A stretch of DNA of 64,000 nt, taken from contig NZ_VWPY01000017.1 in the NCBI RefSeq assembly GCF_011839805.1, positions 1 to 64,000 of the forward strand, read 5' to 3'. How positions within the stretch are numbered: position 1 is the first letter of the stretch; the number at the start of each line of letters is the position of its first letter. The notes under the pieces were generated by a model. That model was not told the DNA's origin, searched no databases, and worked only from the letters and a program-made list of their open reading frames with translations. This DNA comes from Kineococcus rubinsiae (GTDB lineage: Bacteria > Actinomycetota > Actinomycetes > Actinomycetales > Kineococcaceae). Positions 32,388 to 41,442 of this stretch are shown here, in pieces. A program made the translations under genes and the position numbers.

Positions 32388-32912
32388 ATGACGACGTTCT
32401 TGGTCCTGGCCATCGTGGGCGGCGGGCTCTGCCTGCTGTCCTTCCTCGTCGACGGCGTGTTCGAGGCGCTCGACGTGGACATCGCGGGCGGGTTCCTGTC
32501 CCTCACCTCCCTCTCCGGTGCCGTCGCCTTGTTCGGCCTGTCCGGCTTCCTCGCGGTCGAGTCGTTCGGCTGGAGCGGGTCGGCCGCCGCGGGCCTCGGC
32601 GCCGCCGTCGCGCTCGTGACCCTCGTCGCGGTCGGCTCCCTCGTCCGGCTGCTGCGGCGCGAGGAGCCCGAGACCTCGGTGGCCATCGTCGGCAGCCGCG
32701 GCCACGTCACCACCCGCGTCCCGCCCGGCGGCTACGGCGAGGTCCACCTCGTCCTGGCCGGGACGACGGTCAAGCGGACCGCCACCGCGGCCGGCCCGCT
32801 GGACCGGGGCACCCGCGTCGAGGTCCTCGCCGAACTGTCCGCGACGGCCGTGCGGGTCGTCCCGCTGGACGTCGAGGGTCCCGCCACCACCACCCGAGAG
32901 GAACCCTCGTGA
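32388..32912 (+). CDS. NfeD-like membrane protein
   Basis: A 174-residue protein with three to four membrane segments (about 1-85) followed by a small OB-like beta domain (95-160), the short NfeD architecture. Its stop overlaps the flotillin GTG by 4 nt; NfeD-like proteins and flotillins are commonly co-encoded and act together on membrane organisation. A TAGGGT box (32361-32366) and a GGGGGGAAG ribosome binding site precede the ATG. Confidence 0.82.
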   Translation: MTTFLVLAIVGGGLCLLSFLVDGVFEALDVDIAGGFLSLTSLSGAVALFGLSGFLAVESFGWSGSAAAGLGAAVALVTLVAVGSLVRLLRREEPETSVAIVGSRGHVTTRVPPGGYGEVHLVLAGTTVKRTATAAGPLDRGTRVEVLAELSATAVRVVPLDVEGPATTTREEPS

Positions 32913-34468
32913 CCTTCCTGACCCCCGGCCTCATCGCCGTCGCGGCGGCCGTCGTCGTCGTCCTGCTGCTGGCCGCGGCGATCGTGCGCCGCTACCGCAT
33001 CGCCGGGCCGTCCGAGGCGTTCGTCGTCGTCGGCAAGAAGGGCCGCCCGGTCACCAACCCAGAGACCGGCAAGATCTCCACCGACCTCTCGGGGCAGAAG
33101 GTCGTCATGGGCGGCGGCATCTTCGTCCTGCCGTTCGTGCAGCAGGCCTACTCGCTCTCGCTGGCCTCGCGCCGCATCTCGGTGCAGATCCGCGGCGCCG
33201 TGTCCGCCAAGGGCATCCGGTTGAACCTCGACGGCGTGGCCATCATCAAGGTCGGCGGCACGGAGGACTCCGTGCGCGCCGCGGCCCAGCGGTTCCTGCA
33301 CCAGCAGAAGGAGATCGAGTCCTTCACGCAGGAGGTGCTGGCCGGTTCCCTGCGCTCCATCGTCGGCACCCTGACGGTGGACGAGATCATCCGCGACCGC
33401 GCGGCCTTCGCCAGCCGGGTCGCGGAGGAGGCCGAGAGCTCGCTGACCAACCAGGGCCTCGTGCTCGACACGTTCCAGATCCAGGACGTCACCGACGAGG
33501 TGAACTACCTGCGCGACCTGGGCCGCCCCGAGGCCGCGATCGCCGCGCAGAACGCCGCCATCGCCGAGGCGAACTCGCTGCAGGAGTCCCAGCAGGCGCA
33601 GGCCCGCGCGAGCGAGAAGGTGTCCGCCAGCCAGCGCGACCTCGCCCTGCGCCAGGCCGAGTTCAAGGCGGAGACCGACACGGCCGAGGCCCGCGCGGCC
33701 GCCGCCGGTGTCCTCGCCAAGGCCGCCCGCGACCAGGAGGTCCTCCTGGAGCAGGAGCGCGTCGCCGAGCGCCAGGCCGCGCTGACGGAGCGGCAGCTGG
33801 ACACCGAGGTCCGCAAGCCGGCCGACGCGCGGCGCTACGACGCCGAGCAGCAGGCCCAGGCGCGCCGGAACTCCGAGATCTTCGAGGCCGAGGCGAAGAA
33901 GGCCTCCGACATCGCCAACGCCGAGGCGCAGGCCCGCCGCGTGGAGCTGTCCGCAACTGCGGAGGCGAACCGCGTCCGGCTGGCGGCCGAGGCCGACGCC
34001 CTGCGCGTGCGCCTCGCGGGTGAGGCGGAGCTGCAGCGCCGCACCGCGCTCGCCTCCGCCACCCGGCTCGAGGGCGAGGCCGAGGGTGCCGCGATCCGCT
34101 CCCGCGGCGAGGCGGAGGCCGAGACGATGCGCCTGCGCGCAGACGCGTTCGAGCAGTACGGCGACGCGGCCCTCGCGCAGATGGTCACCGACGTCCTGCC
34201 CCAGGTGGCCCACGAGCTGGCCGCCCCCATGGCGGCCATCAGCGACCTCACGGTCATCTCCACCGACGGCGCCTCGGCGCTCTCGCGCAACGTCACGGCC
34301 AACCTCAGCGAGACCCTGGAGCTCGTGCGGCGCACCACCGGCCTCGACGTCCGCTCGCTGCTCGGAGGCCTGACGCCGGAGTCGGCCACCGCCCGGACGG
34401 AGCACCGCGACGGGGTCGCCGCACCGCCCGCCCCCACGCCGGCGCTGCACCCGGACCCGGCCGCCTGA
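32909..34468 (+). CDS. Flotillin-like SPFH (band 7) protein
   Basis: A 519-residue membrane scaffold protein: an N-terminal membrane anchor (residues 5-28), an SPFH domain (about 35-200), then a long Ala/Glu-rich coiled coil (about 205-420) and a variable C-terminus. The AE-rich repeats are the flotillin hallmark. Flotillins organise ordered membrane microdomains; the bacterial clients here are unknown. Translationally coupled to the NfeD-like gene. Confidence 0.9.
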   Translation: MTFLTPGLIAVAAAVVVVLLLAAAIVRRYRIAGPSEAFVVVGKKGRPVTNPETGKISTDLSGQKVVMGGGIFVLPFVQQAYSLSLASRRISVQIRGAVSAKGIRLNLDGVAIIKVGGTEDSVRAAAQRFLHQQKEIESFTQEVLAGSLRSIVGTLTVDEIIRDRAAFASRVAEEAESSLTNQGLVLDTFQIQDVTDEVNYLRDLGRPEAAIAAQNAAIAEANSLQESQQAQARASEKVSASQRDLALRQAEFKAETDTAEARAAAAGVLAKAARDQEVLLEQERVAERQAALTERQLDTEVRKPADARRYDAEQQAQARRNSEIFEAEAKKASDIANAEAQARRVELSATAEANRVRLAAEADALRVRLAGEAELQRRTALASATRLEGEAEGAAIRSRGEAEAETMRLRADAFEQYGDAALAQMVTDVLPQVAHELAAPMAAISDLTVISTDGASALSRNVTANLSETLELVRRTTGLDVRSLLGGLTPESATARTEHRDGVAAPPAPTPALHPDPAA

Positions 34469-34478
34469 GCGCCGGCCC

Positions 34479-34495
34479 GACGCCGCGGGGGCGTC
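34479..34495. terminator. Hairpin between flotillin and the opposing isomerase gene
   Basis: GACGCC and GGCGTC form a 6-bp stem with a 5-nt G-rich loop in the 51-bp convergent gap. Confidence 0.35.
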
Positions 34496-34519
34496 TCCGG
34501 AGGGTGGGGCGCCGAGGCG

Positions 34520-35494
34520 TCACCGCACCCGGGAGGCGTCCCGCCCGGCGTCGAGGTCGATGCGCAGGTCCGGCTGGCCGACGGGCCCACCGAGGCCGGG
34601 CACGGTCGCCAGCAGGTGCTCGCGCGCCCGCTCGGCCGCCTCGCGGTGCACGGCGTCGTGGTCGTACAGCTCGACGCTGAGCCAGCCGGCGAAGTCGCTC
34701 TCGGCCAGCGCCTGCCCGACCGAGCGGAAGTCGACGTCGCCGTCACCGGGCACGAGGTGGGCGTGCACGCGGCCCGCGATGTCCTCGACCTGCAGGTGGC
34801 GGGTGATCGGCAGGTGGCGCGCGAGGGAGGCCAGCGGGTCGTCCTCGACGACGACCGTGTGGCCGAGGTCCTGGCTGAGCCAGAGGCTGTCGCTGCCCGT
34901 GCGGGCGATGACCGCCGCGGCCTCGCCGTTGGTCTGGACGTGGAAGCCGGGCTCCGGCTCCATGCCGAGGACGGTGGCGCCCGCAGGCAGGCCCGCCGCG
35001 TCGAGCTCGGCGGCGAGGACCTCGAGCAGCTCCGCGATGCCGTCGTCGAGCCAGCGGTCGGCCTGCGCGGCGGCCACCGCCGGGTGGCGGCTGCCCGTCG
35101 AGAACGCCACCAGGGGCACCCCGGCGCGGACGCCGATGCGGATGCCGCGGCGCAGCAGGTCCAGGCGGCGGGCCCGCTCGGCCGGGTCCGGGTCCACGAG
35201 CGCCGGCTCGAAGGGCAGCTCGCTCAGCAGGTGCGGGTCGCCGGTGGCGAGGCTGCAGGCGACGAGGCCCGTCTCGTCGAGGACCCGGCGCAGCGCGTCG
35301 GCCTCGGCGTCGCCGAAGGACCAGGGGTCGACGTGCTGGCCGTTGAGGGACAGCTCGATCCCGTCGTAGCCGCGGTCCGCGAGCACGCGGACGGCGTCCG
35401 GCAGCGTGGCCGAGCGCAGGCCGTTGGCGTTGTAGGCGAGCCGCAGCGGTGCGGCCGGGCCGTCGCCGGGGCGGGGCGTGGGAGAGGGGGGCAC
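34520..35494 (-). CDS. Sugar phosphate isomerase/epimerase-like TIM barrel protein
   Basis: A 324-residue xylose-isomerase-like TIM barrel (AP-endonuclease-2 superfamily). Recognisable strands include RLAYNANGL, GYDGIELSLNGQH, GMEPEPGFHV and GWLSVELYDHDA, whose Glu/His/Asp residues would bind a divalent metal. Substrate unknown. The GTG at 35492-35494 has GGAG seven bases upstream; an in-frame GTG at 35558-35560 would add a Pro-rich tail but lies in an operator-like repeat. It is divergent from the YcaO operon across a shared regulatory region, so it probably belongs to that pathway. Confidence 0.78.
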   Translation of the reverse strand: MPPSPTPRPGDGPAAPLRLAYNANGLRSATLPDAVRVLADRGYDGIELSLNGQHVDPWSFGDAEADALRRVLDETGLVACSLATGDPHLLSELPFEPALVDPDPAERARRLDLLRRGIRIGVRAGVPLVAFSTGSRHPAVAAAQADRWLDDGIAELLEVLAAELDAAGLPAGATVLGMEPEPGFHVQTNGEAAAVIARTGSDSLWLSQDLGHTVVVEDDPLASLARHLPITRHLQVEDIAGRVHAHLVPGDGDVDFRSVGQALAESDFAGWLSVELYDHDAVHREAAERAREHLLATVPGLGGPVGQPDLRIDLDAGRDASRVR

Positions 35495-35554
35495 AGCGGG
35501 CTCCGTCTCGTCGGGGGAAGGCGCTGGGGCTGGAGGAGGAGGGGCGCGCCGCGG

Positions 35555-35673
35555 CGTCACGTCGTCCGTGTCGTGACGGGGTGCGCGGGGGTGCGCCGGG
35601 CGTTCAGCGTGCCACCGCCGTCCGCCGGACGCGCGGTCGAACCCCCCGTCGTGACGGTGAGGGATTCGTCACG
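35555..35673. promoter_or_regulatory. Paired 7-mer inverted repeats in the shared control region of the YcaO locus
   Basis: Two sites use the same 7-mer. CGTCACG-N10-CGTGACG spans 35555-35578, and CGTGACG-N10-CGTCACG spans 35650-35673. Half-site spacing (17 bp between starts) is identical and the two sites are exactly 95 bp apart. A dimeric regulator binding both would control the divergent isomerase and the seven-gene operon together. No regulator gene is present in the operon. Confidence 0.55.
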
Positions 35674-35770
35674 TCGGCCCCTCCGGGGTTTCGGCGTGCG
35701 CGCGGACGCGCGGCGGCACAAGGTGGCTCCTCGACGTGCAGAACGCGCGCGCTGCCCCGGAGGCTCGACG

Positions 35771-36730
35771 ATGACGACGACCACGCCCGATCCCACGCGC
35801 ACCGACCCGCCCGCCCTGCCCGCGCTGGAACCCGTCGTCGGGCTCCTGCGGGAGATCGGCGACCTCAAGCGCCTGCGCGACGCCGGGGGCACCGGTTCCC
35901 TCGCCGACCGCGCGTTCCTGCGCTCCTGGCGGCGCCTGGTCGCCGGGCAGGACGTCGAGCAGGTCGCCGTGAGCGAGACCGCGCGGGCCCTGGCGGCCGC
36001 CCGGCTCGGGGGGATCGACGCGGCGGTGCTGCGGCTCGCGGGGCTCTCGCCCGAGGACGTCCGGGTCGTGCTGCGGCGCAGCGTGGATGCCGCGCTGGCG
36101 ACGACCGGGGAAACTCTCGGAGAACTCTCCGACGTGCTGGCCGCCGTGGGCGCCGACGCGTCCCCCGGCGCCGGGCTGCCGACCCCGCCGCCGTTCGCGG
36201 TGGCCCTGGTCCACCAGCCCCGCGCGGGAGCCACCCACCCGACGCGCCCGCGCGTCCTCGTGGAACCCCCCGAGAGCCACGGGGACCACTGCTTCGTCAC
36301 GGCGATCTACTCCGCACTCCTCGCCCCCTCGCAGGGCGTCAGCCGGGGGGACGCGTTCCTCGTCGCGCTCGCCCACCACCTGCCGAACGCGGACCTGCCC
36401 GACGCGGGGTTCGGCGGTGAGCTCCTCCTCGGGGAACACCTGCCGGCCGTCTTCGCGACCCTCACGGAACGCTCCCTCGCCCAGCTGCCGAACGCGCTCT
36501 CGGCCCGCCTGCGCGAACTCCTGCCGACCCGCGAGACCACGGCGACGCCGCTGGGCCGGGTGTTCAACGCGGCCGACGTCCTGGACCGCGTGCTGCAGGT
36601 CCACCACCACGCGCGGGCCGCGGCGTTCACGGCCGAGCAGGCGCTGGACGACCTCGACCTGGTCCACCCCGGGCCGGTGCAGGGCTTCCAGCTGCAGGTG
36701 CTGAGCGACGCGGGCCTCCCCGTCCGGTGA
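35771..36730 (+). CDS. HD-superfamily-like protein, first gene of the YcaO operon
   Basis: A 319-residue, all-helical soluble protein. The pattern resembles an HD-type metal-dependent phosphohydrolase: His173 (GDHC), the pair His202-His203 (LAHHLPNADLPD) where HD proteins have His-Asp, and Asp269 (NAADVLD). The exact substrate and even catalytic competence are uncertain. The ATG follows GGAGG. Its end overlaps the methyltransferase start as GTGA. I recognise the family only by this residue pattern. Confidence 0.55.
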   Translation: MTTTTPDPTRTDPPALPALEPVVGLLREIGDLKRLRDAGGTGSLADRAFLRSWRRLVAGQDVEQVAVSETARALAAARLGGIDAAVLRLAGLSPEDVRVVLRRSVDAALATTGETLGELSDVLAAVGADASPGAGLPTPPPFAVALVHQPRAGATHPTRPRVLVEPPESHGDHCFVTAIYSALLAPSQGVSRGDAFLVALAHHLPNADLPDAGFGGELLLGEHLPAVFATLTERSLAQLPNALSARLRELLPTRETTATPLGRVFNAADVLDRVLQVHHHARAAAFTAEQALDDLDLVHPGPVQGFQLQVLSDAGLPVR

Positions 36731-37839
36731 CCCCCACGACGTGGCCGGTCGTCGACGGCATCCCGTTCCAGCGCGCCGGGCGCGAGGTGCTCGCCGCCGC
36801 GGTCGTGGACCTGCTGGACGGCGGCGACCCGGCCGGCGCCCGCGCGCTGCTGCTGCGCGACGCCGACGACTGGTGGGACGAGGCCCCGCCCACGCTGGCC
36901 GAGGCGAGCGCCGCGGCGGGGGCGGCGACCCTCTCCGAGGCGACGCTGCACCTGCGTCTGGGACGCGTCGGGGACTACCTGCGCTACCGCTGGTCGGACC
37001 CGGCGTTCCTCGCGGGGCTCGGGCTTCTGCGCCGTGCGTGGCCCGGCGCGGGCCCCGGCGGCCTGCCGGTCGTCGAGGTCGCGGCCGGCACCGGCGTCCT
37101 GCTGCGCGAGCTGGCCCTGCGCGGGGTGCAGCGCCTCACGGGGGTCGACGTCGTGCACGCCAAGCTGTGGCTGGCCCGCCGCTTCGTGCTCGACGACCTG
37201 CCGGCGGACGCCGACGTGGACCTCGTCGTCGCGGACGCCGCGCACCCGTGGCCGCCGGCGCTCGCCCCGCAGCTGGACGCCGCGGCCGACCGGGTCGTGG
37301 TGTGCCACGACGCGTTCTACTTCCTGCCCGACCCGCCCTCGACCGCCGCCCGGCTGCGGGCGCTGGCCGGGGACGGCGGCTGCGTGGTGGTCGGCGCGGT
37401 CCCGAACGGGCTGCTGCCCCGGGTCGGGGGCGGCGCGCGCCTGTCCCCGCAGGACCTGCTGGACCTCTTCCCCGGCGCTGAGCTGCACGACGACGCCGAG
37501 CTGGCCGCCGAGGTCACCGGGGGCCCGCCGGCCCCCGCCCGGACGCCGGCGGAGCTCGCGGAGGCGGTCACCGTCTCCGCCGTCCTGCGCGCCCCGGGCT
37601 GGCGCGCGCGCCCCGACGCCCCCGACCTCGGCCTGCCCGTCCCCGGCCGGGTGCTGCGCCCCAACCCCCTCTACAGCGCGGACGGCGAGCTGCGCTGGCC
37701 GTCCCCGCGCTACGCGGCCGACTACGCCGAGCGCTGCGGCTACCTGCCGCCGCGGCTGCCCGCGGCGGCCGACCTGGCCGCCGACCCCGTGACCTGGGCG
37801 CGCCGCCGCGTCCTCCTCGACCTCCCGGAGCACTGGTGA
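36727..37839 (+). CDS. SAM-dependent methyltransferase-like protein
   Basis: A 370-residue protein with a Rossmann methyltransferase core. Motif I is VVEVAAGTGVLLREL (about 115-129), then a motif-II-like GVDVVHAKLWLA, and DLVVADAAHPWP and VVVCHDAFYFLPDPPSTAARL. The C-terminal 120 residues are an extra domain not typical of small methyltransferases. Substrate unknown. It starts at a GTG overlapping the preceding stop and is coupled in the same way to the next gene. Confidence 0.7.
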   Translation: MTPTTWPVVDGIPFQRAGREVLAAAVVDLLDGGDPAGARALLLRDADDWWDEAPPTLAEASAAAGAATLSEATLHLRLGRVGDYLRYRWSDPAFLAGLGLLRRAWPGAGPGGLPVVEVAAGTGVLLRELALRGVQRLTGVDVVHAKLWLARRFVLDDLPADADVDLVVADAAHPWPPALAPQLDAAADRVVVCHDAFYFLPDPPSTAARLRALAGDGGCVVVGAVPNGLLPRVGGGARLSPQDLLDLFPGAELHDDAELAAEVTGGPPAPARTPAELAEAVTVSAVLRAPGWRARPDAPDLGLPVPGRVLRPNPLYSADGELRWPSPRYAADYAERCGYLPPRLPAAADLAADPVTWARRRVLLDLPEHW

Positions 37840-38927
37840 CCCCCTCCCCCGTCCCGCCCCCGCCCGTCCCGCCGGAGCCGGGCGCCACGACCGGCTGGGT
37901 GATCGCCGGCGCCGGCTGGGTCGCGCGCGACCACATGGCGCCCGCCCTGGCCGCGTCGCCCACCAGCCGCGTCGTGGCCGTCGTCGACCGCGACCCCGCC
38001 GCGGCGCGCGAGCTCGCCGCCCGCTTCGAGGGTGCCCGGGCCGCGACCGACCTGGGCGAGGCCTTCGCCACCCCCGGCGCGCAGGTGGCCTACGTCGCCA
38101 CCCCCAACCACGCCCACCGCGAGGTGGTCGCCGCCGCGGCCGCCGCGGGGCTCGCCGTCCTGTGCGAGAAGCCGCTCGCGGCCACCCTGGCCGACGCGGC
38201 CGACCTGGTCGCGGCCTGCGAGGCCGCGGGGGTGCTGGCCGCCACGGCCTTCGACCAGCGCTGGCACCCGGCCCACCGGGCGGCCGCGGAGCTGATCGCC
38301 GGGGGCCGTCTCGGCACCGTCACCTCGGTCCGCATCATCTACGGCTGCTGGCTCCCGCCGGACTGGGCGCCGCCCGGCAGCACGACCGGGGACAACTGGC
38401 GGGTGGACCCGGCGCGGGCGGGCGGCGGCGCCTACGTGGACCTGGCCCCGCACGGCCTCGACCTCGTGGGGGCGCTGCTCGGGGAGGACGTCGAGCGGGC
38501 GACCACCCACCTGCAGCACCGCGTGCACGACTACGCCGTCGACGACGGGTCGGTGCTCGTCGGCAGCACCGCCTCGGGGGTGCTCGTGAGCATCGCGAAC
38601 TCCTTCAACACCGTCGAGACGCTGCCGCGGCGCCGCCTGGAGGTCGTGGGCACCGCGGGCCAGCTGGTCGCGACCGACACCATGGGGCAGACCGCGGGCG
38701 GCCGCCTCGAACTGCTCGACGCCGCGACGGGCGCCGCGAGCGACGTGCCGTTCGACGGCGTCACCACGCCGTTCGCCGCGCAGGTGCGGGCCGTCGAGCG
38801 GGCGCTGTCGGGCGAGACCCCCTGGCCGTTCCCCCTGGCCCGCGACCTGCGCCTGCTGCAGCTGCTCACCGACGCCCTGCCCCCCGTCCCCACCCCGAGC
38901 CACAGCGCCCTGGAGGTCTCCCCGTGA
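37836..38927 (+). CDS. Gfo/Idh/MocA family oxidoreductase
   Basis: A 363-residue NAD(P)-dependent sugar or cyclitol dehydrogenase. The N-terminal Rossmann fold has VIAGAGWVARDH (about 22-33); the catalytic Lys lies in LCEKPLA (about residue 112). The C-terminal alpha/beta domain includes GGGAYVDLAPHGLDL with a conserved His. Such enzymes oxidise or reduce hydroxyls on sugars, inositols or related rings. It is the third gene of the coupled operon, implying a sugar-like intermediate. Confidence 0.88.
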   Translation: MTPSPVPPPPVPPEPGATTGWVIAGAGWVARDHMAPALAASPTSRVVAVVDRDPAAARELAARFEGARAATDLGEAFATPGAQVAYVATPNHAHREVVAAAAAAGLAVLCEKPLAATLADAADLVAACEAAGVLAATAFDQRWHPAHRAAAELIAGGRLGTVTSVRIIYGCWLPPDWAPPGSTTGDNWRVDPARAGGGAYVDLAPHGLDLVGALLGEDVERATTHLQHRVHDYAVDDGSVLVGSTASGVLVSIANSFNTVETLPRRRLEVVGTAGQLVATDTMGQTAGGRLELLDAATGAASDVPFDGVTTPFAAQVRAVERALSGETPWPFPLARDLRLLQLLTDALPPVPTPSHSALEVSP

Positions 38928-39856
38928 CCGGACCGAACGACTCCCACGCGCTGCGCGACGTCCGCAGCGCCGCCCTGGCACCGCTGCCCACGCGCGCGCA
39001 CCGCAGCCACGTCGCCTACTCCTGCACCAACTGCGGGCACTGGCAGCGGTGGTTCCCGACGGCGCCGCCGCCCGCGTGCCCGGTCTGCTCCGACGTCCGC
39101 AACGAGCTGCCCGAGGGCGGTTTCGGGTTCCGCACCGCCGCCGAGGTCGACGCGCTCGTGACGACGTCCTGGCGCGAGGCCGTGCCCGGGGTGCAGGAGT
39201 TCTGGTGCGACCCCGTCGTCGGGCTGGGTTCCCACGGCTGGGTCCTCGACACCGCCGACGGCCTGCTCGCGTTCGAGGCCGCGCCCTGGTACTCCGCCGA
39301 CGCCCTCGCGGAGCTGCGGCGGCGCGGCGGGCTGCGGGTCCTCGCCTCCAGCCACGTCCACGGGTTCGGCGGGCTCTGGCAGCTGCAGGACGAGCTGGAC
39401 CCGCCGGTGGTCTCCGTCGGCGTCGAGGACCTGGTCTGGACGAAGTCGTTCCGGGTGACGTGGCCGGCCGACGAGCAGCTGGAGCTCGCGCCCGGGATCA
39501 CCATGCACCGCACGGGAGGTCACTTCCCCGGCCACCACGTCCTGCACGACGCCGACCGCGGCCTGCTGTTCTGCGGGGACTCCCTGAAGATCGACCTGGC
39601 CGAGGACGGCAGCGCCCGCGCGCTGAGCGCGCACAAGGCGTTCCACGCGCAGATCCCCCTCTCGCGCGCCGAGCTGCGGCACATGCGGGAGGTGATCGGC
39701 GCGCTGGAGTTCGAGACGGTGTTCAGCCCGTTCGAGTTCGCGGCCGTGACCACCGCGCACGTGCGCGCCCTCATCGACCACATGCTGGCCGCGCCGCCGT
39801 CCGCGGCCCCCGTGCCGATGGACGTCCTGTCGACCCCCCGGACGGTGTTCGCGTGA
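38924..39856 (+). CDS. Metallo-beta-lactamase-fold protein with N-terminal zinc ribbon
   Basis: A 310-residue protein. Residues 30-60 hold a four-Cys zinc ribbon (C34-x2-C37, C52-x2-C55). The MBL fold follows, but the first metal motif is HVHGFG (144-149) rather than HxHxDH, so the Asp and third His are missing. Later ligands look kept: His200/His204 in GGHFPGHH and Asp219 in FCGDS. It might bind one metal or have lost hydrolase activity. Zinc-ribbon fusion to MBL resembles rubredoxin-like redox arrangements, but a role here is unknown. Confidence 0.75.
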   Translation: MTGPNDSHALRDVRSAALAPLPTRAHRSHVAYSCTNCGHWQRWFPTAPPPACPVCSDVRNELPEGGFGFRTAAEVDALVTTSWREAVPGVQEFWCDPVVGLGSHGWVLDTADGLLAFEAAPWYSADALAELRRRGGLRVLASSHVHGFGGLWQLQDELDPPVVSVGVEDLVWTKSFRVTWPADEQLELAPGITMHRTGGHFPGHHVLHDADRGLLFCGDSLKIDLAEDGSARALSAHKAFHAQIPLSRAELRHMREVIGALEFETVFSPFEFAAVTTAHVRALIDHMLAAPPSAAPVPMDVLSTPRTVFA

Positions 39857-41442
39857 GCGGCACCGGGACCCGCCCGCTGGTGAACCCCCACCCGGTCGAC
39901 GACCGCACCGAGCACCCCGTCACGGCGGACTTCCGCGCGGCCTGCGGGCCGCTGGACGCGTTCGAGTTCCCGACCTACCTGCTGGACACGGTCGGGATCC
40001 CGAGCTGGTGGACGATCGCCCGCACCGCCGGGAGCTCGGACCCCGGGCACGGCTACGGCGCCGACGACGCCGACGCGCGCCGCTCCAGCTGGGGCGAGTC
40101 CGCCGAGATCGGGCTGCTGCGCAAGCGGATCGCCGGGCTCGAGCACCGGCGCGCCAGCTACGCCGACCTCGTCGCGCAGGAGGGGGTCCGGGCCGTCGTC
40201 GACCCGCCGACCCTCTGCCTGGACGCCGGCGCGCCGTACTCCCCGGACGCCGAGCTGACGTGGCTCCCGCTGCAGCGCTTCCGCACCGGGGAGCGCGTGT
40301 GGGCCCCCGCCGACGTCGTGCTGCGCGACGCCGACGCCCTGCCGCCCGGGTTCCGCGACGACCTGCCGCACCTCGTGACGCGCATGGGCAACGGCCTCGG
40401 CGCCGGGGACACGCTGCCCCGCGCGGTCGCCCACGGCCTCGGCGAGCTCCTGCAGCGCGACGGCAACGGCACGCGGTTCCGCGCCCTGGACACCGGGGCC
40501 GTGCTCGACCTGGGCCCGGGCGACTCCGCCGTGGCCGACCCGGCCACGCGCGAGGCGCTGCGGCGGTTGCGCAGCGCCGGCGTCGACGTGCGGGCCAAGC
40601 TCGCGAACACCTCCTTCGGCATCGTCAACGTGACCGTCGTCGGCGCCGACGCCGACCCGCTGCAGCCGGTCATGGTCACCGCGGCCGGCGAGGCCGCGCA
40701 CCCCGACCGGGAGGTCGCGCTGCGCAAGGCCGTGCTGGAGTTCGCCGCGGCCCGCTCCCGCAAGGCGTTCACCCACGGCTCGCTGGCCGCCGTCGCGGAG
40801 ATCTCCCCCGCCGGGTACCTGGACACCTACGCCGCCGACCCGGCCGGGTCCGAACCCCGGGCGCTGCAGGGGATGCTGCGCTGGCTGGGCCTCGGCGCGG
40901 ACGAGCTGCGCGCCCTGCTGGAACCCGTCGTGCTCGCCGAGCGCTCCCGGGTCCCCTTCACCTCGCTGCCGACGTGGTCGGCGCCCGCGGGCTCCGACCC
41001 GCAGCGCGCCCTCTGCGACCACCTCGTGGCGACGCTGGAGGCCGAGGGGTTCGACGTCCTCGTCCTCGACTGCTCCGACGACGAGCAGGCGGGGGTGGCC
41101 GTCGCGCGGGTCGTCGTCCCCGGCCTCGAGGTGGAGATCATGAGCTACGGGCGCATCGGCGAGCGCGGCGCGGCCGACCTCCTCGCCCGCGGTGACGGGC
41201 GCACCGGGCTGCACGGCATCGTCGGCCTCGGCGTCCCCGGCGCGGCCGGGGTGCCCGGCACCGCGGCCCCCGTCCACCTGAGCGACGCTGCGGCGCAGCG
41301 CCTCGGCGGTCCCGTCTGGCTGGACCGCGCGGCCGTCGACCGGGTGGTCGGCGACCTGTACCCGCTGTACCGCGAACCCGCCCTGCACGCCGCCGCGGTG
41401 GCCCGGGAGCGGGGCTGGACCCCGGCAGGAGGAACCCGGTGA
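39853..41442 (+). CDS. YcaO-domain protein
   Basis: A 529-residue YcaO-fold enzyme. Diagnostic blocks are GNGLGAGDTLPRAVAHGLGE (179-198, with Glu198 followed by LLQRD) and EVALRKAVLEFAAARSR (287-303), which would contribute ATP/Mg ligands; VVPGLEVE lies near 421. Known YcaO enzymes phosphorylate an amide oxygen to make azolines, amidines or thioamides. The Pro-rich C-terminus of azoline-forming YcaOs is absent, as are E1-like, TfuA and precursor-peptide genes nearby. The sugar-enzyme context suggests a non-standard substrate (inferred). Confidence 0.82.
   Translation: MSGTGTRPLVNPHPVDDRTEHPVTADFRAACGPLDAFEFPTYLLDTVGIPSWWTIARTAGSSDPGHGYGADDADARRSSWGESAEIGLLRKRIAGLEHRRASYADLVAQEGVRAVVDPPTLCLDAGAPYSPDAELTWLPLQRFRTGERVWAPADVVLRDADALPPGFRDDLPHLVTRMGNGLGAGDTLPRAVAHGLGELLQRDGNGTRFRALDTGAVLDLGPGDSAVADPATREALRRLRSAGVDVRAKLANTSFGIVNVTVVGADADPLQPVMVTAAGEAAHPDREVALRKAVLEFAAARSRKAFTHGSLAAVAEISPAGYLDTYAADPAGSEPRALQGMLRWLGLGADELRALLEPVVLAERSRVPFTSLPTWSAPAGSDPQRALCDHLVATLEAEGFDVLVLDCSDDEQAGVAVARVVVPGLEVEIMSYGRIGERGAADLLARGDGRTGLHGIVGLGVPGAAGVPGTAAPVHLSDAAAQRLGGPVWLDRAAVDRVVGDLYPLYREPALHAAAVARERGWTPAGGTR

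Noticed and set aside
30536-34468. A 1310-codon frame ending in flotillin
   Set aside because: The upstream part is antisense to the two-component genes; the flotillin gene starts at the GTG coupled to NfeD.
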